64,000 nt of DNA from Chaenocephalus aceratus (Eukaryota; Chordata; Actinopteri; Perciformes; Channichthyidae), in the NCBI GenBank assembly GCA_023974075.1, contig JAMFTG010000151.1, positions 205,595 to 269,594 of the forward strand. Direction: 5' to 3'. A program made the position numbers and the translations under genes. Shown here piece by piece: positions 1 to 10,885 of this stretch. The notes beneath the pieces are model-generated. The model was not told the origin of the DNA and did no database searches. It saw only the letters and a list, made by a program, of their open reading frames with translations. Every line of letters starts with the position of its first letter. Position 1 is the first letter of the stretch.

Positions 1-702
1 TCAAGTGTTTAAGTCATGGATGTTTAAAGTTTAACTTCTTCATTTTTGACTAGTATTAAAGTTCACTTTTCATTCAGGAAGTATGACGCTGCGCTGTCAG
101 TGCGCTTCTCCATGTTTGTGATTGGTCGAATGCTCCAAATACCACCCCTTTCATGTGAACGCGCACCTAACTAGATAGGACACGGCTGGCTTGAGCGATC
201 CACTTGATAACCAGCGTCGTAGTACAGTTTAGCGAGAGCGCGTATGTTTTGGATTAGGCCAACCGGCTAACTCAAACATATCCAGGTTAGGTTGAACCAG
301 GTTCGTAGTATAGGCCCCAGGTTTCTATCAATCTATCAAAGACACTGTTGTTGTTGTTGTTGTTATTGTTGGGCAGTTCTTCCTCAGAGGCCTGTAATAC
401 GAAGCTGGTTCAACCTAACCTGGATATGTTTGAGTTAGCCGGTTGGCCTAATCCAAAACATACGCGCTCTCGCTAAACGGTACTACGACGCTGGTTATCA
501 AGTGGATCGCTCAAGCCAGCCGTGTCCTATCTAGTTAGGTGCGCGGCCACATGAAAGGGGTGGTATCTGGAGCATTCGACCAATCACAGACATGGAGAAG
601 CGCACTGACAGCGCAGCGTCATACTTCCTGAATGAAAAGTGCACTTTAATATTAGACATATGAAGAAGTTAAACTTTAAACATCCATGACTTAAACACTT
701 GA
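1..702. repeat. Large foldback (inverted repeat) element
   Basis: The sequence from base 1 to about 316 is the near-perfect reverse complement of about 389 to 702. The 72-bp spacer between the arms holds a short TTG-rich run. The inner arm ends carry a GGCCTGTARTACGAAGC-type motif that in fish usually marks the outer end of a MITE, so this may be two MITE copies in head-to-head orientation rather than one foldback transposon. The left arm already pairs from base 1, so the element may extend past the window edge. No coding sequence was seen. Confidence 0.85.
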
Positions 703-1032
703 TCCAGGATCAAAGCCACAGAGCTGCACCTGCAAGGTGAACACAGCTGGGAACAGAACAAGTGTTTGAATGCGTACATTAACAGGTTCATGATATCACT
801 GCCCGTCTAACACACCATCTGACTTTCATTACATTTGACTCCAGTGTTTCCTCAACTTAATGTGTTGCTTAAAATAATACTTCTGCATACAGTCTGTGAC
901 GCTGTGAGTGTTGCACGGCCAGATACAGCTCAGCTGACTCAGATCAGGAGATATGTGATACATTATGATGTGATATGCCGCGGACTGTACTTAATGTGAC
1001 TCTGATCCGGTTACTTATGTTGTGGCAGATAT
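703..1032. other. Unannotated spacer
   Basis: AT-rich flank between the foldback repeat and the first Kolobok-type element. I see no gene, RNA or repeat structure I can support. Confidence 0.5.
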
Positions 1033-1293
1033 TTAAAGGAGACCTATCATGCTATATTTAAATGATATAGTGTATGACCATACCTATATAAGGTATATTT
1101 ATATATTTTATTTTTCAAAATACCAAACAGATCATTTTTTAGACATGCCTCGTTTCGCTCATTTTCGCTTTATTCCAAGCCCGTCTTTGAAAATTCTGAG
1201 CAGCAGCTGACCACGCCCCCCTGCAGAAGAGCAGGCATGAGCCGGCGAGAGTCACGTTACCATGCTTGCTGTGATTACGAGTGTCGAATAAAC

Positions 1294-3292
1294 ATGTCAT
1301 CTCAGAGCAGGGGTGCCCAACCTTTTTTGAACCGAGAGCTACTTTTAAAGTTGCCAGTCTGCCGAGATCTACCAGTCCAAATAGAGAGGCGTAGCCATTA
1401 CTGACAGCCTACTGCCAGGGGAATACACACTTCTACTTGTATAAAACTGACCTTCGTACGATTAATACTTCATAAAATACTGCAGATCCTTTATCTCACC
1501 TCTTTCTAATCTACACACATACAAGTATGTTACTGAAGTTACACAACAGTGTTGTTGATACAGAGTTGGAGTTTATTCACACGTCACTACAGTGGGTAAT
1601 GTTTTCAAGAAACATTGAACAGTGCTGCCACATATGACACAGGGAAAAGAAAAGACTCTGAACCCTTTCTTTGCCATTATATAAAAATAGTGTTGCTACA
1701 AAAGTATAAATTAGGTTTACTAATAAGACAACTGAGATCTGAAGCTACTCAGGAATCTGCTGCCAAAGTGCAATTAAAAAGACAACATTAATAGAATCAA
1801 ACTTTTTTTGTTACATTTTAGTAGATTATAAAAAGAAATGCCTTTAAAATAGGATGCAAGCAACACTAGCTTCTTAACCTGAACTGATGATAGACTATAA
1901 TCAATTTAAGTTTGCATTCTTATACCATTTTGTACAATAATTATAATGAATAAGTTCAAACAAACTCAAACTCACAGCTGATTAATAACGGTATCTAACT
2001 TGAGTTTTTATTATATCAAAAACCTGTTGAAATGCTGCTGTTATTTTTATTACGCATCGGCAGCCTCCAGGAATGCTTCTTTCACAACTTCGCCGTCTTT
2101 GAAAGACTTCATGTGTTTCGCAAGAACGTGACTGACACGTTAAGATGCTATGTTAGCAGCCTTGCTCTTGTTGTTGGGCCTGGTGAAAATGGACTGCTGT
2201 GCATTTAGCTGTCTTTTCAGGCCCCTCCCCTTTTGGGAGCGTAGGGCAGAATTATGAGGGAATTCCGTCTCGTAGCGTTTGTGCACTGTTTTGAAATGCC
2301 GCTCCTAAATTACCCTTCTTCGATAAAGCCACGCTCACATTGCAGATGAGACAGATGGACTTTGAATTGGAATAGATACAAAAATAATCATCCTCCCACT
2401 CGGAGTGAAAATGATATATGTTTTGCTTCTGCCATGATTGCGGTCTTGTGTGTGTGCGGACTGTCTGGTGTTGACATGGTGTTGACACGGACAACGTTAG
2501 CGAACTAGTGCACTGCCCACTGCCCACCAGCCACGCCCCGACACATGGGGTCACGCCGGCCAATCACAAAGCTTTGATGCGTTCAAGTGCATTATTCTGG
2601 CACAGGAAGATTATGTTATAGGACATTAACGATAAAACTGAATATTGTTGTTCTATTTTTAGACACATCTCGCGATCGACTGGGAATCTCCCCACGATTG
2701 ACCGGTCGATCGCGATTGACTGGTTGGGCACCCCTGTCTCAGAGCAATGCATGTGTTCAAGCATACTATCAATTTGATCCAGAAACTGACCCTGAAGCAG
2801 CGGAGGTTTTGGTGGAGGTGCAAAAATCTCGGTTGCAGCAGGACGTTTCTGAATGGTTAGCTGACAAGCTGTTGTCCCTATTTATTTTACTCTGTTACGA
2901 TGCTTGCTCCTTATTCCGTTCATATTTTGGCTAATTAGCAAGAATGCAATGTGTACAGTTTGTAACGCAAAAACAGCGATATATATATATATATTTATAA
3001 AGGGAGACATTCATATTTTCAGCATATATACAATGGCCTCATTGCGTTTAATAGTTTACAGTCCTTTTTGGTAACATTTTTGATAGCTTTACTAAGTTGT
3101 CTGTTTAAATACATTTTTCACATGTCATTCAATATATGTTTATCACAATGTGTCAAGACGGATGCAGTAACCTGTATGGTGGACCATCCTGGATTGGAGC
3201 CTGTGTGCCTAAATGTGTTCTCCCTGCAAAATGCGTTGCATATTTACAGAGCTGAACATGGTGGACTACAATTGAGGCAAATAGAGCAGTGA
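1294..3292 (+). pseudogene. P2X7-ballast-like protein relic carried by the Kolobok element
   Basis: A possible start at 1294 reads MSSQS, then is interrupted by a hAT whose duplicated TCTCAGAG keeps the frame. Reading resumes after 2744 as NACVQAYYQFDPETDPEAAE and then a charged stretch ending in VSEW near 2855. About 300 bp later, 3150-3292 encodes CMVDHPGLEPVCLNVFSLQN and then a YRAEHGG-like end. The C-x3-HPG-x4-VCLN-x4-L-x2-A-x3-YR pattern is what I know from the cysteine-rich C-terminal ballast region of P2X7 receptors and many fish proteins named P2X7-like. The central Cys-rich exon (WCxCGxC) was not found, so this is a decayed gene. The family assignment is from memory of the motif; no search was run. 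Confidence 0.55.
1308..2736. mobile_element. Non-autonomous hAT transposon
   Basis: It starts CAGGGGTGCCCAACC and ends GGTTGGGCACCCCTG, a perfect inverted pair. It is bordered by an exact 8-bp duplication, TCTCAGAG, at 1300-1307 and 2737-2744. The 8-bp duplication and the CAGGGGT end identify the hAT superfamily. The 1.4-kb body has no transposase reading frame, so it was mobilised in trans. It sits inside the first coding exon of the ballast-like gene and is therefore younger than the Kolobok element. Confidence 0.92.
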
Positions 3293-3599
3293 GTGGTTTG
3301 TTTGTTTTGACTGAAATTGTAAAACGAATGCTAATATTGTTCATGGAAATAAATACTGGTGTATATGGCTTTATGCAATCTTTCATTCTGTCATTGTACT
3401 ATTATATACTACACAGCAATGGCATAACACACCCATGTGTACGACAAAAAGGTCCACACACACAACCTTATGCTTTTGAAATCAGAATATTCTTTACCCA
3501 TCCAAACATGAATAATCACGACACATTTTGATATCAACTTGGAACTTTATTGTCAAAATCAACGGTTAAAAAAACCCATACAAAAAAACTAAATGTAGC

Positions 3600-3915
3600 C
3601 TACTTATATTTTGTATAAATGACACTAAATATTTTTACAGAAGCTTTGTGAGCTGGTGCTGGGGCTTCCTTGGACGCAGGATCAGAGTGGTGATTCCAGC
3701 CTGCGTTGTCCTCAGGATACGCAGGGAGTTTCCTGATCCGCGAAATGTCTATGTTGGGTTCAGACAGCAGCCAAATTGAACCGTGTAGCATACCCGGCGA
3801 TGACCTCCTCCCTGTCAGGTCGCTCATAATGGTGCAGGGTCCACAAAGACTTGGTCGAAGATGAGGTCCATCAAGTTGGCCACGTAGGGCTGTGCAATGG
3901 TAAAAAAGCACAACA
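3600..3915 (-). pseudogene. Kolobok transposase, C-terminal relic
   Basis: On the minus strand one frame reads YVANLMDLIFDQVFVDP and another resumes YERPDREEVIAGYATRFN. Both resemble the end of THAP-type Kolobok transposases known from fish genomes. Frameshifts and stops separate them, so the piece is dead. With the THAP exon at 4783-5079 it brackets the deleted middle of the same gene. Confidence 0.5.
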
Positions 3916-4782
3916 AAAAATGTGGTTTAGATTAGTATATGCATGTAAAAAACTGAAACTTCTTAGCAAAGCTCTCTATTTAGCAAAGCTCTTTGCTTAG
4001 CCTTTTCCAATCTGAGTTAGTTTTGAACCGTAACGTGCATGCTGTGTTTCTGACTCAATGCAGGTGATGTGTTGGAGAGGGGCTGAGCTCAGTAGACTGA
4101 CTGTAATGAGTGCTAGCCACTAATTAGCCTGTTACTAGAGGTAAGGCCTTGTCAACAACAACAGACCGACGGGGCTTTAGCTCAGTTTTACTCGTGGTGT
4201 GTGTCCCCCCTCGCATACATACAGTGTTGTATCCTAACACACCCCCATTTATATTCATGTGCGCAAACAAGTAAACACACAAAAGCTTTTACATATAACG
4301 CTGCAAAACACGGCATGTCTCATTAGCGTAGCGTAACGTAGCTTAGCTTACAGATCGATGATATCTGATCGTTCTTACAGACTACAATCAGAAAAGCGTT
4401 TACATATAACGCTGGAAAAAACGGCACTTGCCTACAGAAGATTACGTTTGTTATTATAACTTACTCAATATGATTGTAGAGGATACAAAATACTAATAAA
4501 TAGGAGAATAAATACTTGTGTTATCGCCTAGGGCGTGGCTTTACAGCCTTCACACAGATCGCCATTACGGCAGTATGTCTGAACATGTTAGCAAATGCCT
4601 GATAATTCAAATGACAAAGCAAAGACTGCGGAGCGTACAAAATAAAATGCTACAAAAATATATAAACACCTAACCGATTACTATTTGGGTTTGAGGCGAC
4701 ATTGATGCGGCGAAGCTACATGCTACATGCTACAAGCTAGAGATAGCTTTATCAGGAAAAACACCGCTAAATAAAAACTTAC

Positions 4783-5079
4783 AGCTTCAAAATTGGATGT
4801 GTCCTCACTGGCCTGGTCCCGGATGGTTGGTATTGATCCCGGGTTTAGCATTAGTTTGGAGGCATATCCGTGTTGGACTTGAGAGAAGTTAATAAACATG
4901 TCCGTGGTAAAATGTTTGGAACACACAAACAGAAATCTTCCGTGGTCTTCTGGCACATGTCCCTTGTAAATGAAGTCTAGCCACAGATTCATTTCTTTTT
5001 CCACTGATGGCATTGCATGCAGTCCCCTGTCCCGAGTCTTGCAGCCAACAACAGCACAACGTTTAACTGGCTTAGACAT
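4783..5079 (-). CDS. THAP-domain exon of the first Kolobok element
   Basis: The first exon begins MSKPVKRCAVVGC and stays open for 99 codons to a good donor (GAAGCT|GTAAGT). It shows the THAP C2CH zinc-finger pattern: the CAVVGC pair, a conserved Trp in NLWLDF, the CSKH pair about 50 residues in, and SIPTI in place of the usual AVPTLF near the end. THAP domains bind DNA and serve as the target-recognition module of P-type and Kolobok transposases. The exon itself has no lesion, although the catalytic exons downstream are deleted, so it could only act as a DNA-binding fragment if expressed. Confidence 0.75.
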
Positions 5080-5427
5080 CCTGGCAAGAGCAGGCAAAAA
5101 CACAGATGTGACTGGGGTGTTGATTATTTAGCCTGCCGATAGCCTATATGCGAATGAGAGGTTTGGCAATGCACGTGGCCGTGGCTCATTCCCCTGATAG
5201 GTGGAGAGTTGACCAATAAGCGGAGCACTTCTTTGTGACGTAGAAAAGTATTGGAATGTGGATCCGTTTTTTTCAGATCCGTTGCAGCCCCTTTTTTAGA
5301 GATTTGGCGAAGGAGGAAAATAGAGAGGGTTGTGTTTTCTGACACTTGGTGAGTTCCCTGGAACACCGAGGACACATATTCATGTATAAAAGACGTACAA
5401 AGGTGCATTTTGCATGATAGGTCCCCT

Positions 5428-5880
5428 TTAAGTAAGCTTTCTTAACGCTAATGTTATAATAGTCAGATTGCTCTGAAGATGGAGGTGATATTCTATTAAT
5501 GTTCACGTTCACACAGTCAGTTGATTTTTGCCGTCCGTCTTTCCTGCAACGGCAGTTTTTCTGCATTTCCTCTATCCTGTAATATGGCTTGATCGCTTTA
5601 AACTCCGCACACTGAGCTCTGATTTGTCAGCAGGCGGTGCTTTCACTGAGTTGAGCTCTTAGCCTGCAACCTAACCTGCTCCGCAGCAGGGGAGATCTAG
5701 CCCGCTAAAAAGAGAACCAGCGTCGTAGGACCGGAAACCCAGAGTTTTACCTGAAGTTAGCCGCTAAGCTAAAATCCTGCTTCGTAGTACAGGCCTCAGG
5801 TCTTCAGCCAATAAACCTGGTGTTTGTTATGACCAATCCCTGACCAACACAGTCCAATAACACAGTTTATAACATTGTCC
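5428..5880. repeat. MITE fragment related to the foldback at the window start
   Basis: From about 5575 to 5797 the sequence ends in GCTTCGTAGTACAGGCC, the same terminal motif as the inner arm ends of the 1-702 foldback. It also contains an AGCGTCGTAGGACC core that resembles the GCGTCGTAGTAC of that repeat. A matching left terminus is not clear. The remaining bases are unannotated. Confidence 0.45.
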
Positions 5881-6567
5881 TGGTACAATCCCACCATCCT
5901 CTCTTCAGGAGATATTTGAGGAGATGGTGAGAAAGCAAGGCCGTAAAATCACATGCGACCCCAAACACATCCTGTATAGAGAGTTTGAGTTGCTGCCCTC
6001 GGGCAGAAGGTATAGATTACCAAACTGTAAATTGAACAGGTATAAGTTTTCCTTTGTTCCGCTGTCAATCAAGCTGCTGAACAGTCAGAAATAACTGTGA
6101 TTATGCTGTGTTAGGAGTTGTTGGGAGGTGCAATGTTTACAGTGTAGTTTGTGCAATCGAGAAGGTTAAATAGGGGAAGTGCATTGTGTGTAAATATGGA
6201 CACAATAGGGATATGTGCAATTTGACGGACACTATGCATAGGTGCAGGGAAAGTGCAATATTGATTTGTGTATGAATACAATAGGGGAAAGTGCAATATT
6301 TGATTTATGTATAAATACAATAGGGAAAAGTGCAATATTTGATTATGTACAGTATGAATGCAATAGGGAAAGTGCAATTTGATTATGTATGTGCAATAGG
6401 GAAAGTTCGGTACCTGTATGTTTCTTGTTGTTCCTTTGCCATGTGATATATGTGACCTCTGTTCTGTATCTATGACTGATTGACCTGAATGTTTTTTATG
6501 TGTATTATCTCGATGCCCAAGACAAATTTCTCCTAAGGGAGACAATAAAACTCTATCTAATCTAATC
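5881..6567 (+). mobile_element. 3' end of a truncated LINE
   Basis: Near 5990-6095 one frame reads LPSGRRYRLPNCKLNRYKFS followed by SFVPLSIKLLNSQK and a stop, the typical last residues of ORF2 in fish CR1/L2/Rex-type LINEs. An untranslated stretch of imperfect repeats (GTGCAATA..ATAGGGAAA) follows. The copy ends in GACAATAAAACTC and a short TCTAA repeat, the usual 3' tail of these LINEs. It stops about 14 bases before a splice acceptor of the next gene. Confidence 0.7.
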
Positions 6568-6581
6568 AATGTGTTTGACAG

Positions 6582-9500
6582 GAGGAACCATGAGTGTGGT
6601 CCTGGATTTTCCCTTCAGTGTGTGCGTATGGATCTCTGCTGCCGTCGCCATTATCTACACTCTGCTGGGGGGTCTCTACTCGGTGGCCTACACAGATATT
6701 GTACAGCTTATCCTCTTATTCATCAGCTTGGTGAGTTTGCTACTCGCTACTCCCTTTATTGGGACCACATCACCGAACCCACTATGGCAAAATCATAATT
6801 CATGTACAACAACTGTCCGTGTCTTCAGGTCTTTAGAAGTTCTGTGTGTTTCTATTTACATATTTCTCTCTCCCTGCAGTGGATCTGTGTTCCCTTTGCT
6901 CTGATGAACCCCCACGTTTCGGACATTAGTCAGACGCTGATGAACAACACCCTGCACGCTCCCTGGATAGGAGCACCGGGGCTGAAAAAGTCCTGGATAC
7001 TGATGGACGATTTCCTATTCTTCGTAAGGGAGTGGATAATTACAAACACAATTTACTTTAATAAAAAAACATTAACCAATTTACTGTTTTGACTTTAAGG
7101 CCCTGGGGAGTCTGGGATATCAGTGCATTCATCAGAGGACTTTGTCGGCATCGTCCACATCGACAGCCAAGACCACTTGTTTTTTTTCGGCTTTCTTCCT
7201 GCCTATTTTGGGGATTCCTTCAGTACTTTTTGGGGCAGCTGCTGCCTCCACAGGTAACAACTGTTTCTAAATACTGAGGGAACCTGTGAAAACTGATGTC
7301 TTTAAGCACCTGTCGTTTTCCTATGGTTTGGTTCTGGATTTCCTGTTCCTGTTTCCCTCCTAGTCCTCCGGGTTTGTTCTAGTGTTGTTTGCTACTTTTC
7401 CTTTTGTTCGACTTCGCCTGTTCCTTCAGTTTTTATATTTTCTACCAGCTTTGAAGTTACTAAAAGCTCGACATGTGTTTACATTCTTACTGATTTTTGG
7501 TCCACAGTCTTTATTTACTTTGATACTCTCTCCAAACCCTGACAAGAACCGCAGAATAACAGACAGTGGCGAACCGTGTCTATCACAACTGGACCTTCTG
7601 TAGACACACACACCCGCCGCTGCCGCTGCCCCCCTCCGCGGCATTATAATGTCCGTCTTTTCACTGAATTGTCGTCTTGAAAAGGGAACTCACAACGATT
7701 CCGCAACAACTTCATCTTCACCTGTTGCACTTGTCATTTCAACGTTAAAAACAATAAAACGGCATGAATTGCTTCGTCGCATTCATTCTAGATCCTCTGT
7801 CTCGAGCCAGTTATAGCGGGCCTTCTAGAATAACCTGGAACCGAGGGGAACTCTGAAAGAATACGCCCATTGGCTACAAATCAATATATGATTGGTTGAT
7901 CAAACTGTCAGTCCAAACGTACGCTCTCATTCAGAGCAACGGCCAGGGCATTCGATCAAGGATGTAGAATACCTTGGTTGAAGGATATGCTACCCAGAGA
8001 CCCAGAACAAGATCTGATTGGTTGCTTTCTTTTCTAACACAAAACCACTGAAATGCGTAGTGCATGGTCCGAGAAGGACAAACAAATCAACGTAACACTG
8101 TAATAGTCATCTGAGTGTTCCAGGGTATTCTCTGAATACATTGAAGGCCCTGACGGTTTGCCACTGATAACATAGTTTAGAAAACCAAACCAAGAAACAC
8201 TTATATATTTTAATGGACTGAAAAGAAAATATATTTCAGCAAAATGCAATTTGAAAGTTGACTTTGTTCAACACCTCGCATGATATATATTCACTTAAAG
8301 GAATGGTATGCTCATGACACTCATTTTTAAATAATTATCATCCGATAAAACAGACCAGTCTCTGCCAGTCTTTTTTTTTTTTTTTAATCCGATGACATTA
8401 TCAGTGATTTTAAACTGATTATATACCGAAATAACATCAACACTGTGGGCGCCGCCATTTTCCGGACGTGACGTAAACCATGCGTTTGGTTTTCAAAGAC
8501 ACGTTGATCTCCATGTTATTTACTGTAGTTTCTCTCTTCAAATATGCCTCACTGTATCGCGACATTTTGCCACAATTCTGATAGGAAAAATCCACGGAAT
8601 GCTCGGTTCCATCTGTTGCCAAAAGGTAAGCGTAAGAAGTACATTCGGAGGCAGTGGCTAGCGAAATGTGGCCGGCCCGAACCGAAAGATTCACAGGCTC
8701 ATGTATGCAGCGAACATTTCAAGTTTCCGGACGACTACTCTGAGAGTATGATGAGACATAACATGGGATTTATGGAACAACCATTACTTAATGGAGATGC
8801 AGTACCATCGGTCTTTCTGGTGTCATCACCGACCAGGACACCAGTTCGGCCAGTTGAGAAATCGCCCTCTGCAAGTGTGAAGCGACGGAGGAGCAGAAGT
8901 AGTGCTCGGAGTAAGAATAAGGTATGTTATAGCGCATTTCCATTGCAGCGGCTAGCCCCGTTTTAACGTCCTTTAGCGTCCAGGCCAGGACAGTTTTTGG
9001 TGGTCTTTCCATATAGCATAGTACCGGCTAGTGTGTATTTTCCCCCAGTTTTTTCCGGCCCCATAAAATCGTGATTCTATGGCCAGGGACAACGAAGCTG
9101 AGTATGCTAAACTAGAGAGGGAATCGCTAGCAAGGGTGGTACTACATGCATACATATAGTATCTTATATCATCTTCCTATTATACACACATGCATTTCCA
9201 AACATTTGGACTACCTCTGTTGCAAATGTATTATCTTTTCAATTTACACACGGCATCTATTGCACGTCTGTCCGTCCTGGGAGAGGGATCCCTCCTCTGC
9301 TGCTCTCCCTGAGGTTTCTCCCATGTTCCCTTTAAACTGTGGGTTTTCTTCGGAAGTTTTTCCTTGTACGATGTGAGGGTCTAAGGACAGAGGGTCTAAG
9401 GACAGAGGGTCTAAGGACAGAGGGTCTAAGGACAGAGGGTGTCGTATTGTCATACTGATATGTATGGCTGAATTCCCCCATCCAATCTCTTCACATTGGT

Positions 9501-10885
9501 CAAAACTTCTTCCTCTGCTGACGAGTCCGAACTCAAATACTCTGCCATATTTCCGTGTGTTGACAAAGTGAACGCATGGATGACATCACGACCATCACGT
9601 GACTACTGAAAATGGCAAAAATGGCGGCGGCCAGACAGAATATACAGGTTTTGATAAAAAAGAGCTATAAAATCATTATTTACCGGGGAATATCGCTGAT
9701 TTCTTCAGGGTATGGTTTAAACATAATGTTTCACTAAATACTGAAGTTTTGATTAATTATCTAATGAGTGGACCATTCCTTTAACAGTAGGCTTGTCTCA
9801 GAATCTCACAAATAATGTGAGCCTTTTTCAGTCTCTCCTTCTTCTGTGTCCACGCTTTAGACTGGAACATGACTTCGTACGGTTCTCCGTCTCCATATGA
9901 ACGTGGGGAATCTGCTCTAGTTCTGCCCCTCAGCCTCCAACATCTCACTCCGTCCTTCATCTCCATCATCGGTATTGGAGCTGTGGCCGCCGCCGTGATG
10001 TCGTCCCTCGACTCCATTTTGCTTTCTGCAGCTTCTGTCTTCAGCTCCAGCATTTACAAGAACATCCTGAGGCCCCAGGTGAAGAAAATGTATACTTATT
10101 GCAGTGTGGTATATTACAAAGAAAGCTACATGAGAATAGTTGATTGATAGTTTAGTTTGTACTTTGCAAAAAAAGGAATGGAGTAAAGGATAATTATAGA
10201 GTGGAATTAAAGAAAACAAGACAATATGAAGAGTCAATGAGATATGAAAGCAATACAATAGTTATTTAAAAAAGGTCTCAATAATGTGCTGTTTATCGGT
10301 TCTTCTTCCTCTCTTCTTCTTCAGGCGTCGGACAGGGAGATCCAGTGGGTGATCCGAGCCTCCGTGTTGGTCGTGGGCGTGTTTGGTTCATCGCTTTCCC
10401 TCCTGAAAAACAGCATGTTATTGTTCTGGTTCATCGGAGCTGAAATCGCCTACGTCATACTCTTCCCTCAACTCGTCTGCGTCCTCTTCTTCAACATCTC
10501 CAACAGTTACGGGGCTGTAATGGGTTTGTTGGTGGGAATAATGGTACGACTGCTCACTGGAGACCCAACACTAGGGATCGCACCAATCCTACACTTCCCA
10601 GGATGCACTCTTGAGGACGGTGTTTATGTCCAGTACTCTCCAGTTAAAACCATCTCCATGCTGTCGGCCATTGCTGCCATCTTGTTGTTCTCCTACATCA
10701 CTTCTGTGCTCTTCAACAAAGGCCATCTTCCTGAGAAGTGGGATGTGTTTAAAGTGAAAACCCAGCACTCATTGCAACCAGACACACCAACAGATGAGGC
10801 TACAAAGCATAATGAGAGTGAGAAACTGAATGAAAGCAACTCTCAGACAGAGGCATCAACGCCAATGGCTAGCACAAACTGTTAG
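6582..10885 (+). CDS. slc5a7-like: SLC5A7-like (high-affinity choline transporter-like) gene, C-terminal five exons
   Basis: Five exons splice in phase with canonical AG and GT borders: 6582-6730, 6880-7023, 7100-7253, 9861-10078 and 10325-10885, about 408 residues ending in a stop. The protein follows sodium/choline cotransporter CHT1 (SLC5 family): [16 protein letters not shown], a GxxxxQ...QRTLSASS segment, [28 protein letters not shown] and [18 protein letters not shown]. It should be a plasma-membrane carrier importing choline with sodium. About 190 N-terminal residues are missing; those exons would lie left of 6582, where only transposons are seen, or outside the window. The GIPWQ motif of CHT1 is changed to SLGYQ, so this is a diverged paralogue and its substrate may differ. 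The reading frame has no lesion in the part present. A tandem second copy is suggested by the exon at 12133. Confidence 0.85.
7254..8294 (+). other. Intron of the SLC5A7-like gene, left part
   Basis: Long intron between the third and fourth visible exons. The first kilobase shows pyrimidine-rich and repeat-like sequence but no element with ends that I can define. Confidence 0.5.
8450..8476 (+). promoter_or_regulatory. Putative transposon promoter motifs (YY1-like, CRE-like)
   Basis: GCGCCGCCATTTTCCGG is followed by GTGACGTAAAC about 70 bp before the THAP start codon. GCCGCCATTTT matches the YY1 core and TGACGTAA a CRE/ATF half-type site. The opposite end of the element has the inverse ATGGCGGC at about 9620. 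The promoter role is inferred from motif and position. Confidence 0.4.
8544..8966 (+). CDS. THAP-domain ORF
   Basis: Open for 140 codons, starting [15 protein letters not shown]. The THAP zinc-finger residues are visible: C4 and C9, the Trp in [10 protein letters not shown]-x2-H in VCSEHF, and DAVPSVFL near residue 90. A basic tail ([14 protein letters not shown]) could act as a nuclear localisation signal. In a full element this exon would splice to the transposase; AATAAG|GTATGT at about 8919 is a plausible donor, so the last residues are probably intron. The full THAP domain without a catalytic domain could act as a repressor if expressed. Confidence 0.7.
   Translation: MPHCIATFCHNSDRKNPRNARFHLLPKGKRKKYIRRQWLAKCGRPEPKDSQAHVCSEHFKFPDDYSESMMRHNMGFMEQPLLNGDAVPSVFLVSSPTRTPVRPVEKSPSASVKRRRSRSSARSKNKVCYSAFPLQRLAPF
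9376..9440. repeat. 15-bp tandem repeat, four units
   Basis: AGGGTCTAAGGACAG repeats four times plus a partial unit. It is inside the Kolobok derivative, in a segment (about 9244-9470) that resembles a common non-coding fish repeat. Confidence 0.8.

Larger units (their letters stand above)
1037..5427 (-). mobile_element. Kolobok-type DNA transposon, 4.4 kb, partly deleted
   Basis: The two ends are inverted copies of about AGGGGACCTATCATGC and both are bordered by TTAA (1033-1036 and 5428-5431), the target duplication of Kolobok and piggyBac elements. A THAP-domain exon lies near the right end on the minus strand (4783-5079) and a C-terminal transposase relic lies further along the same strand (about 3600-3915). 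The middle of the transposase is missing. From the left end, on the plus strand, runs a relic of a P2X7-ballast-like protein (1294-3292), so the genes were convergent. A hAT is nested at 1308-2736. The strand given is that of the transposase. Confidence 0.75.
8299..9780 (+). mobile_element. Kolobok-type deletion derivative with a THAP ORF
   Basis: Terminal inverted repeats AGGAATGG...CCATTCCT are bordered by TTAA at 8295-8298 and 9781-9784. The 1482-bp element keeps one THAP exon (8544 onward) and lacks any catalytic domain. It lies in an SLC5A7-like intron, ending 76 bp before the splice acceptor of the exon at 9861. Both subterminal regions carry a GCCGCCATTTT-like motif in opposite orientation. 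Confidence 0.85.

Noticed and set aside
2252..2563. Minus-strand 103-codon ORF
   Set aside because: Lies inside the body of a non-autonomous hAT. It shows no BED or catalytic motif.
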